A stretch of DNA of 64,000 nt, taken from Kribbella sindirgiensis (GTDB lineage: Bacteria > Actinomycetota > Actinomycetes > Propionibacteriales > Kribbellaceae). The stretch lies in contig NZ_SJKA01000022.1 of the NCBI RefSeq assembly GCF_004331435.1, positions 61,106 to 125,105 of the forward strand, read 5' to 3'. The notes under the pieces were generated by a model, which was not told the DNA's origin, searched no databases, and saw only the letters and a program-made list of their open reading frames with translations. The translations under genes were made by a program, and so were the position numbers. Positions 40,172-47,503 of this stretch are shown here, piece after piece (the stretch's first letter is position 1; each line of letters starts with the position of its first letter).

Positions 40172-40305
40172 AGGACGAGTGGGTTCAGCAGCTCGACGCG
40201 GCGGCGGACTTCATGGCAGAGAACGAGCCTGGAGCGATCGCCGAAATCTTCGAGATCGAGTCAGCGTTCCTCGGCGGCACGCTCGAGGAGCTGGGCCACC
40301 TGTGA
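40159..40305 (+). CDS. Small acidic protein (48 aa)
   Basis: GTG at 40159, overlaps the resolvase end by 13 bases and the next start as GTGA. VAKLKDEWVQQLDAAADFMA then EIFEIESAFLGGTLEELG; a helical pair. Function unknown. Confidence 0.55.
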   Translation: MAKLKDEWVQQLDAAADFMAENEPGAIAEIFEIESAFLGGTLEELGHL

Positions 40306-40718
40306 GGTTCGCGCGACCGGAGCGGGAGGAGTCGAGCTCCGACAACGAGCGGCCAGACCTGGCATCAACCTTCGAGCACTACGGCGTTCCCGTCTCGGGT
40401 CGCGCCAGCCAGATGGTCAAGTGCCCGGTCCACGGAGACCGAAGCGCGTCCTGCTCGGTCAACACCGAGAAGCAACTGTTCAAGTGCCATTCCTGTGGGG
40501 CCGCTGGCTCTGCATGGGATCTGATCATGCAGATGGAGGGAATCGACTTTGACGGAGCGCGAGCCTTTAGTGCCGCTCTCGGCCTCCCAGTTGGAGACGC
40601 TGGAGGAGGCGACGGCGAGCTACCAGCGGGCCGTTTCGGTGGACGCCGCAAGGTACCTGAGCGCAAGGGGAATCGGCCGCGAGGAGGCGCGTACAAACCG
40701 TCTTGGCGTCGTGGGTGA
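40302..40718 (+). CDS. DNA primase, CHC2 zinc-binding half (138 aa)
   Basis: GTG at 40302. CPVHGDRSASCSVNTEKQLF then KCHSCGAAGSAWDLIM is the CHC2 zinc domain of DnaG primases, followed by a basic Gly/Arg-rich tail. The zinc domain selects primer start sites. The tail overlaps the Toprim gene by 170 bases in another frame, so the primase is split in two. Confidence 0.85.
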   Translation: MRFARPEREESSSDNERPDLASTFEHYGVPVSGRASQMVKCPVHGDRSASCSVNTEKQLFKCHSCGAAGSAWDLIMQMEGIDFDGARAFSAALGLPVGDAGGGDGELPAGRFGGRRKVPERKGNRPRGGAYKPSWRRG

Positions 40719-41217
40719 CCCGTTCCCTGGACACACCCGCTACCAGGGGATGCTCGCGATCCCGTACCTCGATCGCAACGGACGCCCGCTGGCGATCCGG
40801 TTTCGTTGCCTGGTCGACGGATGTGCGCACGAGTACCACGGCAAGTACAACAGCGTGAAGGGTGACCACCCGCGGATGTACGGCATCGCCTCGATCTTCG
40901 CGGCGAAGGACGAGATCCACGTGACCGAGGGCGAACTCGACCGCAACATCCTGGTCAAGCTCGGGCTTCCCGCCGTGGCCCTTCCCGGCGCCGAGCTGTG
41001 GCAGGGGCGCTTTCGCCGGATGCTCGCGGGCTTCAACCGCGTGTGGATGTGGGCCGACCCGGACGACGCCGGCTCCGACCTGCTCAACAAGGTCACTCGC
41101 CAGCTCCGGCAGGCCAAGGGCATCCGCCTCAAGCAGGACGTCACCGACACGTACGTAGCCGGTGGCGCCGACGCGATCTTCGCGGCGCTCGGCCGAGAGA
41201 AGGAGGTCGCAGCGTGA
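40549..41217 (+). CDS. DNA primase, Toprim half (222 aa)
   Basis: TTG at 40549 (MTEREPLVPLSASQLETLE), inside the zinc-half gene. YLSARGIGREEARTNRLGVV and MLAIPYLDRNGRPLAIRFR are the primase RNA-polymerase-domain signatures; EIHVTEGELDRNILVKLG and VWMWADPDDAGSDLLNKV are the Toprim E and D-x-D motifs. It makes RNA primers with the zinc half. A +1 or -1 shift could also fuse the two; no clear slippery site is seen. Confidence 0.8.
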   Translation: MTEREPLVPLSASQLETLEEATASYQRAVSVDAARYLSARGIGREEARTNRLGVVGDPFPGHTRYQGMLAIPYLDRNGRPLAIRFRCLVDGCAHEYHGKYNSVKGDHPRMYGIASIFAAKDEIHVTEGELDRNILVKLGLPAVALPGAELWQGRFRRMLAGFNRVWMWADPDDAGSDLLNKVTRQLRQAKGIRLKQDVTDTYVAGGADAIFAALGREKEVAA

Positions 41218-41585
41218 AGCGGTACCTGAATGACGCAGGGGTGCAGTCGACGGTGAAGCACGTGCTGAACGAGATCGACAAGCAGGACGACCTATGGGGC
41301 GAGCAGAACCACCCCTCACACACGGGCGGCATCACCGCACTCAAGGTTGCCTACTACGGGGAGATGGCCGGCCAGTTCAAGCTGCACTGCGCTGAGGCTG
41401 CGCTCGAAGGCAGGCTCGGCTGGGACGACATCCTCCTCGAGGAAGTGTTCGAGGCGTTCGCCGAGACCGACGTGGAGCGACAGATCGAGGAACTGGTCCA
41501 GGTTGCGGCTGTAGCGATCCAAGCCGTCGCCTCCATCGCCCGCCAGGAGGCGAAGCGCGTCCTCGCCGCGGATGGTGGCCAGTGA
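41214..41585 (+). CDS. MazG-like nucleotide pyrophosphohydrolase candidate (123 aa)
   Basis: GTG at 41214. DLWGEQNHPSHTGG, then DDILLEEVFEAFAETDVERQIEELVQVAAVAIQ, the all-alpha E-E-x-x-E...E-x-x-D-like layout of MazG-type enzymes that hydrolyse nucleoside triphosphates. The acidic pattern is partial. A role in dNTP pool control would match DUF5664 at the other end of the phage. Confidence 0.55.
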   Translation: MKRYLNDAGVQSTVKHVLNEIDKQDDLWGEQNHPSHTGGITALKVAYYGEMAGQFKLHCAEAALEGRLGWDDILLEEVFEAFAETDVERQIEELVQVAAVAIQAVASIARQEAKRVLAADGGQ

Positions 41586-41791
41586 CCGACCTGGCCCTGC
41601 CCGGCAAGCCCGGCCCGAAGCTCCAGCACGCCTGGGACTCCCTGGTCGACGCGGCCCGCGAGCCGTTCCGTAACCACCTCCTCGGCGGCACAAGCGCCGA
41701 CTGGTTGGCCTACTGGCTCAACCTTGCCGGCACGCCCGTGTCGGCCTCATCCATCCGTACGTACCGACGAGCACTTCAGGAAGGAGTGTGA
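41582..41791 (+). CDS. Small HTH-like protein (69 aa)
   Basis: GTG at 41582. TSADWLAYWLNLAGTPVSASSIRTYRRAL has the helix-turn-helix spacing with a serine-rich recognition helix. Ends in the purine tract that becomes the next repeat copy. Probably DNA binding. Confidence 0.6.
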   Translation: MTDLALPGKPGPKLQHAWDSLVDAAREPFRNHLLGGTSADWLAYWLNLAGTPVSASSIRTYRRALQEGV

Positions 41792-41800
41792 GTGTGTGAG
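41788..41800 (+). promoter_or_regulatory. GTGAG-type operator-like repeat
   Basis: GTGAGTGTGTGAG, rightward, overlapping both the stop of the HTH-like gene and the GTG start of the phosphoesterase gene. Confidence 0.6.
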
Positions 41801-42977
41801 GAACGAACTCCTCCAGCAGTTGCTCGAGAAGCCCGTGGGGCCGGCGATCCAGAGTCGCCAGGCCACCGAGCAGGACATGACCAAGCAGATCGAGATCAAC
41901 GGCGACGAAGCCAGCGTGACCGTGAAGGCGGCGCCAGGCGAGGCGGACGAGTCCGCGGCTCGCTTCTACCTCGAAGCCAAGGGTGAGAACCCTGACGAGT
42001 GGGAGGTCACCGGCTTCCGCTCCGGCGAGTGGACGATGGCCAACGGCGAGACAGGCGTCTCCAACCGGTACAGCTTCAAGCGCATCTCCGCGCCCGGACG
42101 TTTGCCCGTGCCGGTCGACGAGCTGGTTGAGCTGGTCCAGGACTACACGCCCGTTCTGAACCGTCCTGAGGGCAGCCACGGCTTCCTGGTTCTGCTCGGC
42201 GACATGCAGTTCGGCAAGATCGACGGCGACGGCCCGAGCGGCACGCTGGCCCGGACGATCGACTGCCTGAACAAGGCGGCCGACAGGCTCGTGGCCTACT
42301 CCGAGATGTTCGACATCGGGCACGTACACGTCGCCTGGTTGGGCGACCACATCGAGGGCTTCGAGTCGCAGGGTGGCTCCAACGTGTGGCGTACGCAGCT
42401 CACGCTGAACGAGCAGATCCGGCTGACGCGGCGGGTGATGCTGCACGCGCTCCGGCTGTTCGCCCCGATGGGCGCCAAGGTCACGATGGCCGCGGTGCCG
42501 GGCAACCACGGCGAGGCCGTGCGCTTCAACGGCAAAGGCGTGACGCGGTACGACGACAGCCACGACACCGAGTCCCTGATCGCGGTGGCCGACGCGGCGC
42601 AGCTCAACCCCGAGGCGTTCGGCCACGTGGAGTTCTTCGTCCCGACGACGGACGAGCTCACCGTGCTGGTCGAGGTGGCCGGCACGAAGATCGCTCACGC
42701 CCACGGCCACTCCTGGCGACCGGGCAAGCACTTCGACTGGTGGCGAGGGCAGGCGTTCAACAAGGCCAGCGCCATGCACGTCGCAGACCTGCTCGTCGCC
42801 GGCCACCTCCACCACGAGTTCATCGACTCCGACACGGACCGGCAGTTCATCCAGCCTCCGGCGATGGAGAGCGAGTCGACGTGGTGGCGCCACGCCAAGG
42901 GCACGGGCGGTGCGCCCGGCCTGATCGTCGCCGTCACGAAGGACGGCCTGACCGACATCAAGGAGGTGGTCCGGTGA
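41796..42977 (+). CDS. Metallophosphoesterase (393 aa)
   Basis: GTG at 41796, AAGGAG 9 bases upstream; a longer frame upstream is the neighbour. Calcineurin-like motifs in order: FLVLLGDMQFGKIDGD, VHVAWLGDHIEGF (GDxxE), MAAVPGNHGEAV (GNH), AHAHGHSW and VAGHLHHEF (GHxHH). Actinophage enzymes of this type are probably nucleases or phosphatases in DNA metabolism. The first 95 residues form a separate alpha/beta domain. Confidence 0.8.
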   Translation: MRNELLQQLLEKPVGPAIQSRQATEQDMTKQIEINGDEASVTVKAAPGEADESAARFYLEAKGENPDEWEVTGFRSGEWTMANGETGVSNRYSFKRISAPGRLPVPVDELVELVQDYTPVLNRPEGSHGFLVLLGDMQFGKIDGDGPSGTLARTIDCLNKAADRLVAYSEMFDIGHVHVAWLGDHIEGFESQGGSNVWRTQLTLNEQIRLTRRVMLHALRLFAPMGAKVTMAAVPGNHGEAVRFNGKGVTRYDDSHDTESLIAVADAAQLNPEAFGHVEFFVPTTDELTVLVEVAGTKIAHAHGHSWRPGKHFDWWRGQAFNKASAMHVADLLVAGHLHHEFIDSDTDRQFIQPPAMESESTWWRHAKGTGGAPGLIVAVTKDGLTDIKEVVR

Positions 42978-43288
42978 CCGAGCACCACGTGGACTGGCAG
43001 GCGCTGGAGGTCGAGGGCGTCGACAACGTCATCGTCCAGGCCGCCCGCTCGATCAGCAAGAACGAGCGGTACCGGCACGCGGTCGAGATCGAAGACCTCC
43101 AGCAGGATGCACGGATCCTCGTCGCGACGAAGCCGGACCTTCAAGAGTGCGTGTACGAGGGCTCGCTCGGGCTGTTGCACCACCGCCTGGTGCACGACCT
43201 CAAGGACCAGTACAAGACCGAGGCTCGGCGGAAGGATAAGACCCAGTCCTTCGACGAGCTGTGGGAGCGGGTCGGAGGTGTCGAGTGA
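42974..43288 (+). CDS. Sigma factor region 2-like protein (104 aa)
   Basis: GTG at 42974. NVIVQAARSISKNERYRHAVEIEDLQQDARILVAT then GLLHHRLVHDLKDQYKTEARRKDKTQSF follows the region 2.1-2.4 pattern of ECF-type sigma factors (ED-L-Q-D-A, then helices and a basic stretch). No region 4 in the same chain; a region 4-like protein is encoded two genes on. Could redirect host RNA polymerase. Confidence 0.6.
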   Translation: MTEHHVDWQALEVEGVDNVIVQAARSISKNERYRHAVEIEDLQQDARILVATKPDLQECVYEGSLGLLHHRLVHDLKDQYKTEARRKDKTQSFDELWERVGGVE

Positions 43289-43536
43289 AGCGCATCGTCG
43301 TGGCGGCCAGCTTCACCGGGGATGCTCACGACCACCTCCGGAGCCTCGGCGTCAACCCCCATCAGGCGATCATCGTCACGCCGACCAGCGTGCGAGGCCT
43401 CAACGGCTTGCGAGCTGATTGGGTCGAGACCTTCTGGGACATCCGTCGACGCGGCGCTTTCCTCGGAGAGCTCGACGGCATGATCAGCAGGATGGTGGCG
43501 CTGTACCCGGACATGGACTACCGGGTGGTGCCGTGA
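43285..43536 (+). CDS. Hypothetical phage protein (83 aa)
   Basis: GTG at 43285, GTGA overlaps on both sides. VKRIVVAASFTGDAHDHLRS, an alpha/beta fold; lies between the two sigma-like pieces. Function unknown. Confidence 0.65.
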   Translation: MKRIVVAASFTGDAHDHLRSLGVNPHQAIIVTPTSVRGLNGLRADWVETFWDIRRRGAFLGELDGMISRMVALYPDMDYRVVP

Positions 43537-43895
43537 GTTACGACCGTGCCCTCGTCGAGCACTTGCTCCCGACCCTCTGGGATCCGGGAGCGGTGTACGG
43601 CGTACCGGTTCCGACTGCCCCTCCCGCCGACATGCCGAAGGGGTCGACGAACAAGAAGGAGGGCAACGTCCTGTTCGCCCACCTCGCCGACATCCGCGCC
43701 GGCTGGTTCGAGACGGACCTGACCGACAACGAACGACGTGCCTTACTCCTACGGTTCGGCCTCGACTGGACTGAGAGCGAGATCGCGACCAATCAAGGGA
43801 CCTCGCAGTCCCGGATCTCCGTTCGCCTTTACACGGGCGTCGGCAAGATCGTCGCCCAGCTCAACGGCGGCGAGTTCGTCGAGGATGCGGCGTGA
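43533..43895 (+). CDS. Sigma factor region 4-like HTH protein (120 aa)
   Basis: GTG at 43533. LTDNERRALLLRFGLDWTESEIATNQGTSQSRISVRLYTG has the region 4 pattern (ERRALLLRF, then HTH SEIATNQGTSQSRISVRL). A Pro-rich segment precedes it. Together with the region 2-like protein it could act as a split sigma factor. Followed at once by a strong terminator. Confidence 0.65.
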   Translation: MSYDRALVEHLLPTLWDPGAVYGVPVPTAPPADMPKGSTNKKEGNVLFAHLADIRAGWFETDLTDNERRALLLRFGLDWTESEIATNQGTSQSRISVRLYTGVGKIVAQLNGGEFVEDAA

Positions 43896-43896
43896 G

Positions 43897-43934
43897 AAGC
43901 CCCCCAACCTGGAGGACCCAGGTTGGGGGGCTTT
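43897..43934 (+). terminator. Strong terminator ending the replication operon
   Basis: AAGCCCCCCAACCTGG (43897-43912) pairs with CCAGGTTGGGGGGCTT (43918-43933), 16 bp, then T. Confidence 0.85.
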
Positions 43935-44170
43935 CGCCGTTGTTGGACGAGCTGCGCCCTCGCCGGTACCATCTGAGCTACCAAGGTGGCCTACCGCTGG
44001 CGAGTGTGGCGGGCCATACCCGAACAGCAGGGCAACTTAAACCGGGAGTCGGCGGGCCTCGGCCGCCGAGAAGCAGACACCCAATCGGCCCACAACGTTG
44101 CAAGTGTTTCCACTGGTGCAGATACGCCATCCGAGGCAATGGCGGAGATCTTGTTGCCTTGGAGACCGAC

Positions 44171-44389
44171 GTGGCGTGGTGGATGTGGCTTCTCAGCGGT
44201 GGCGGAGCGATCGGACTCGTGGGTCTGGCTCGCCAAATCCGACTCATGATCAGGGACATCGGCGACCGCCGCTTGGCGCGCTACGTGTTCGAGCAAACTC
44301 GCCGGATCGAGCCGGTCGAGATGATCCTCGAAAGGGACCGACCGAAGCAGTTGATTCCCGGCACTGACGACGAGGCCCCCAGGGCGTGA
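44171..44389 (+). CDS. Small membrane protein (72 aa)
   Basis: GTG at 44171 with GGAG 6 bases upstream. VAWWMWLLSGGGAIGLVGLA is one membrane helix, then a charged cytoplasmic tail (RQIRLMIRDIGDRRLARY). Start uncertain because a longer frame exists. The 236 bases before it (43935-44170) show no other gene. Confidence 0.5.
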   Translation: MAWWMWLLSGGGAIGLVGLARQIRLMIRDIGDRRLARYVFEQTRRIEPVEMILERDRPKQLIPGTDDEAPRA

Positions 44390-44413
44390 TGTCCCGAGGG
44401 CCTCATCGCGATG

Positions 44414-44827
44414 CTAGAGGTCGCCCGACTGGTCCGTGCAGAGGTTGTGGATCGCGGCGATGGCAACCACCTTCGCCGTCTTGATCTGCTCGGCCGTCTG
44501 GCCAGCCTTCGTCATGTTGTCGACGAGGAACTGCACCGACCCCGGCTTGTCGCGGAACGCCTGGCACGTGGTGTGCCCCAGCTTGACCAGCTCGGGACGG
44601 GCGAGCACCAGCTCGGGCATCGAGCCCATCACCTCGAGTACGAACGCCTGTTCGATCGTGGCCTGGCTGGCGGTCGACGGTGCGGCCGGCTTCGGCGCTG
44701 CCGTCGTCGGTGCCGGTGTGCTCGTGCTGGTCGACGAGACGGCCGCGGGCTCATCCCCACCGCCGCAGGCGCTCAGGGCGCCGGCAAGGGCGAGAGCGGT
44801 GGCGAGGCAGTAGGTGGTGCGCTTCAT
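44414..44827 (-). CDS. DUF732-like lipoprotein (137 aa)
   Basis: ATG at 44827. Signal peptide with lipobox (ALALAGALSAC), a Ser/Thr/Pro linker, then a small alpha domain with GHTTCQAFRDKPGSVQFLVDNM and AIAAIHNLC, the paired cysteines and helices of the mycobacterial DUF732 family. Exposed on the cell surface. Cargo gene of the prophage; a role in surface exclusion is possible but not shown. Confidence 0.75.
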   Translation of the reverse strand: MKRTTYCLATALALAGALSACGGGDEPAAVSSTSTSTPAPTTAAPKPAAPSTASQATIEQAFVLEVMGSMPELVLARPELVKLGHTTCQAFRDKPGSVQFLVDNMTKAGQTAEQIKTAKVVAIAAIHNLCTDQSGDL

Positions 44828-44886
44828 CGTTGGGTCCCCCAGGTTGGTTGTGTGTCCAGGTGTGTATCGGTCTAGCCCTGTCCCGC

Positions 44887-44917
44887 GTTACCTGCGGACG
44901 TACGTGAGGCATGTAAC
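44887..44917 (+). promoter_or_regulatory. Inverted repeat before CutA gene
   Basis: GTTAC and GTAAC, 21 bases apart, around a central ACGTACGT dyad, directly upstream of the start at 44918. Likely operator; the CutA mRNA may be leaderless. Confidence 0.35.
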
Positions 44918-45250
44918 GTGACCGGCATGGCTGGTTACCTTCAGGTCTCTACCGCGACACCGACGCGGGAGGACGCGGTCCGGTTGGCAGGCTCTGCGGT
45001 GGCGGCCGGTCTCGCCGCGGGTGCGCAGGTCGTCGGCCCGGTCGTGTCGGTGTTCTGGCACGCCGGCGAATACGGCGAGGGTGAAGAGTGGCAAGTCCTC
45101 CTGAAGACGACGGAGGCACGATACGCGGAGCTTGAGGCGCACGTCCTCGCGGCGCACCCGTGGGATAACCCGGAGCTCGGCGCTGTGCCGATCGTTGCCG
45201 GGTCGGCGGGCTACCTCGAGTGGCTCGACAAGTCGACCAGCAAGAGCTAG
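44918..45250 (+). CDS. cutA: CutA-like divalent ion tolerance protein (110 aa)
   Basis: GTG at 44918 or ATG at 44927. LQVSTATPTREDAVRLAGSAVAAGLAAGAQVVGPVVSVFWHAGE, then WQVLLKTTEARYAELEAHVLAAHPWDNPE and PIVAGSAGYLEWL are the CutA1 signature (ferredoxin-like trimer, PII-related). The usual C in xACVNIV is G-A-Q here. CutA is linked to metal tolerance in bacteria. Uncommon as prophage cargo. Confidence 0.85.
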   Translation: MTGMAGYLQVSTATPTREDAVRLAGSAVAAGLAAGAQVVGPVVSVFWHAGEYGEGEEWQVLLKTTEARYAELEAHVLAAHPWDNPELGAVPIVAGSAGYLEWLDKSTSKS

Positions 45251-46428
45251 CTGCGAGCTCTCTCCAGGACCGCTGCGACCTCGGGTCCACCGTATTGGGC
45301 GAGGCGTCGGAGGACGCCGCGGAGGCGGTCGCCTGGGCGGACAGAGCCGACGCCGGCCGCGAGGTCTAGAGCGTGCTCCACTACGGCAGCCGCGCGCTCG
45401 GGTTCGTCGGCGTCGAGGTGCGCCTGTGCGAGCCACGTGAGGTAGAGCGACTTGTCGCGGGAGTGCGTGTCGTCGTACCTGCGCAGGGAGCCTTCGAGGA
45501 CGGGAACGGCGCGGGAGGCGGCGCCCAGCTCGGCGAGGCAGCGGCCCGTCATGATGTCGACCTCCAGCTCGTCGACCCAGAACACGAAGTCCGGCTCGGG
45601 AGCTGACGCGGTCTCGCGTACGGCCTCGGCGGCAGCCTGGAGGGCCTTCTCTGCGTGGTACGCCTGCCCGCCCACGGCGTAGGTCCACGCTAGGCGCTCG
45701 TGGAGCAGGGCGCGGACGCGGGGAGTAGTGCGGGCACCCGCGATACGGGTTGATTCGGCGGCGGTCTGCTGGTCAGCCTTCTCGTACGCCAGGAAGGCCA
45801 GCGAGTTCCCCTCAAGCCCCGCATCACCGGAGTCACGCGCGGCGTCCAGCGCTCGGCGGTAGTGCTTCCGGGAGTCGGCGAGGCGTCCGGCGTCGAAGGC
45901 CGCCCATCCGGCCATCTGTGCTTGCTCGGCGAGAACGCCGGTCAGGGCGCGGGCGGTGGCGGTGTCGTAGCTGGACGCCTTGATCAGTCGCTCCGTAGCG
46001 GCCATCTCGCTCGTGTAGACGGCGTACGTGTCCATGCCGCCTAGGTGGTCGTCGAGGCGCCGGAGACGTGCCGTGCGGTGACGTAGTTGCCGTACCTGCG
46101 TGGCCCCGATCTGGCTGCCGGTGCGAGCGCGGGACAGCGGGGCCAAGGCAACGGCCGTCGCGAGGCCGGCGAATGCGCGGCGGTCCACTGACGCATCCCC
46201 TTCGGCTGGCGGTCGGAGGAGGTCGTCCAGTTGCTCACTGGACACCTGGAGCGCCTCGGCGAGCGAGGGCCTCACCCAAGGCTGAGGAGCGGTACGTCCA
46301 GCCTCCCAGCGAATGACAGTCGAGCGCTCCACACCAAGGGTACGCGCAAGTTCGCCTTGGCTCAGTCCGACAGCCTTCCGGCGCTCGGTTAGGAGGTCGC
46401 GCCGTGTGTGCTCCACGGGATGCCTCAT
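45247..46428 (-). CDS. XRE-family regulator with TPR domain (393 aa)
   Basis: ATG at 46428. HTH at residues 8-62 (LLTERRKAVGLSQGELARTLGVERSTVIRWEAGR), then a helical TPR-like domain from residue 120 (ALTGVLAEQAQMAGWAAFDAG, HYRRALDAARDSGDAGLEGNSLAFLAYEKA) typical of actinobacterial signalling regulators. Ends convergent with CutA (4-base overlap). May control the cargo genes; its TPR half could sense a peptide or protein. Confidence 0.8.
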   Translation of the reverse strand: MRHPVEHTRRDLLTERRKAVGLSQGELARTLGVERSTVIRWEAGRTAPQPWVRPSLAEALQVSSEQLDDLLRPPAEGDASVDRRAFAGLATAVALAPLSRARTGSQIGATQVRQLRHRTARLRRLDDHLGGMDTYAVYTSEMAATERLIKASSYDTATARALTGVLAEQAQMAGWAAFDAGRLADSRKHYRRALDAARDSGDAGLEGNSLAFLAYEKADQQTAAESTRIAGARTTPRVRALLHERLAWTYAVGGQAYHAEKALQAAAEAVRETASAPEPDFVFWVDELEVDIMTGRCLAELGAASRAVPVLEGSLRRYDDTHSRDKSLYLTWLAQAHLDADEPERAAAVVEHALDLAAGVGSVRPGDRLRGVLRRLAQYGGPEVAAVLERARS

Positions 46429-46530
46429 TTCTGCCTCACCCTGGCGGCGTGACCGGGTGTTACCTAGTCCCTGCGGCGAGTCATACGCCTACAGGACGAA
46501 GGTACCAGCGAGAGTGGGGGCGAGCAGCTC

Positions 46531-46731
46531 ATGAATGACGGGGTGATGCAGAGGACAGGGCGAGGACTTCCGCCTGCGCCGGTCCCCAGCGGGACAGGGT
46601 GGCCTGAGCTGCGTTCCTCGCAGGACCTGGAGTGCGACGGTACTAACCCGTCGAGCAAGCGGCCGTGCGTGCTCGGCGATCATCAGGGGTACCACCGCGA
46701 CGAGGTCGGCGCTGAGTGGCTCGATGACTAG
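46531..46731 (+). CDS. Small conserved cysteine/histidine protein (66 aa)
   Basis: ATG at 46531. LECDGTNPSSKRPCVLGDHQGYHRDEVGAEWLDD is a short motif with C...C..GDH.GYHRD seen in small actinobacterial proteins of unknown function; it may bind metal. Overlaps the next gene by 8 bases. Confidence 0.6.
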   Translation: MNDGVMQRTGRGLPPAPVPSGTGWPELRSSQDLECDGTNPSSKRPCVLGDHQGYHRDEVGAEWLDD

Positions 46732-46939
46732 GCGTCCGCCCGCCTCGTCCGAGGACTACGACCGCGGATGGGACGACGCGATGCAGCTTGCCGCGGCCGA
46801 TGTCGACGACATGGCCCGCCTGGCAGACATGTCCGGCAGCTCGCTTATCGAGGCGTCGGACATCCGGATCCTCGCTGAGCGACTCCGCGAGGAAGCCGAA
46901 CACTCTCCTGGCGATCGGCCGTACGACCCCCGCGACTAG
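46724..46939 (+). CDS. Small acidic protein (71 aa)
   Basis: ATG at 46724. EDYDRGWDDAMQLAAADVDD and DIRILAERLREEAEHSPGD; helical, acidic. Coupled to the gene before it and ended by a hairpin terminator. Function unknown. Confidence 0.6.
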   Translation: MTRRPPASSEDYDRGWDDAMQLAAADVDDMARLADMSGSSLIEASDIRILAERLREEAEHSPGDRPYDPRD

Positions 46940-46953
46940 CGGGCCGCGATCGG

Positions 46954-46990
46954 CAGGGCCGTCGTCTGTTCCCTGACGGCGACGGCCCTG
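46954..46990 (+). terminator. 11-bp hairpin terminator
   Basis: CAGGGCCGTCG pairs with CGACGGCCCTG, followed by TCTT. The 225 bases after it hold nothing recognisable. Confidence 0.6.
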
Positions 46991-47215
46991 TCTTCCACCG
47001 AGGTCCTCTCCCCGACCGACTTCATCGTGCGCTAGACCCTCATCGCGGCACCCTGTGGATAACCGTCAACGCGCATCGTCGGGGCGAGGCAGACTTGGGG
47101 TATCGCCAGTCCCCGGCCCGGAGCCACCGCTGGGTGTAGCCGCTGCCCGCACAACGTCGAGGCACGAGGCCCCACCGGCAGGCAGGCCCGGGACTGGCGA
47201 CTCCATCCTCGCCGC

Positions 47216-47458
47216 GTGCACACTGAAACCGTGGATGATCCGATACCCGCCGAGCGGGCGGCGCCGGGTGAGTACTTCCTCGCCGCCGAGTCGGTGCATC
47301 TCGGCCTGCGGTTCTTCTACCGCGACTCGGTCTATGAGGTAGTCGAGGAGCCGAGTAGGTTGGGCGCCGCCTGGTACGCGAATGTCGAGATCATCGAGGG
47401 GGGCAAGCCGGGCGCTCGATTCAAGGCCATGCTCCACACCGGGAAGCGGGTCAAGTGA
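47216..47458 (+). CDS. Hypothetical protein (80 aa)
   Basis: GTG at 47216. PGEYFLAAESVHLGLRFFYRDSVYEVVEEPSR, beta-rich, perhaps an SH3-like fold with two Tyr-containing strands. No family recognised. Confidence 0.6.
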   Translation: MHTETVDDPIPAERAAPGEYFLAAESVHLGLRFFYRDSVYEVVEEPSRLGAAWYANVEIIEGGKPGARFKAMLHTGKRVK

Positions 47459-47503
47459 TGAGCCGGGTACCAACCGAAGCGCCTCGGCCGCTAGCTTGAC
47501 CGC

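Noticed and set aside
971..41800. CRISPR array from the many short repeats
   Set aside because: Repeats are 13 bp, dispersed over 40 kb at irregular spacing, and tied to gene starts; no spacer structure or cas genes.
43955..44020. Minus-strand sequence resembling the 5' half of a tRNA (GGTAGCTCAGATGGTA)
   Set aside because: No matching T-arm or acceptor 3' half nearby, and the presumed anticodon loop lacks U33. Possibly a tRNA scrap, not a gene.
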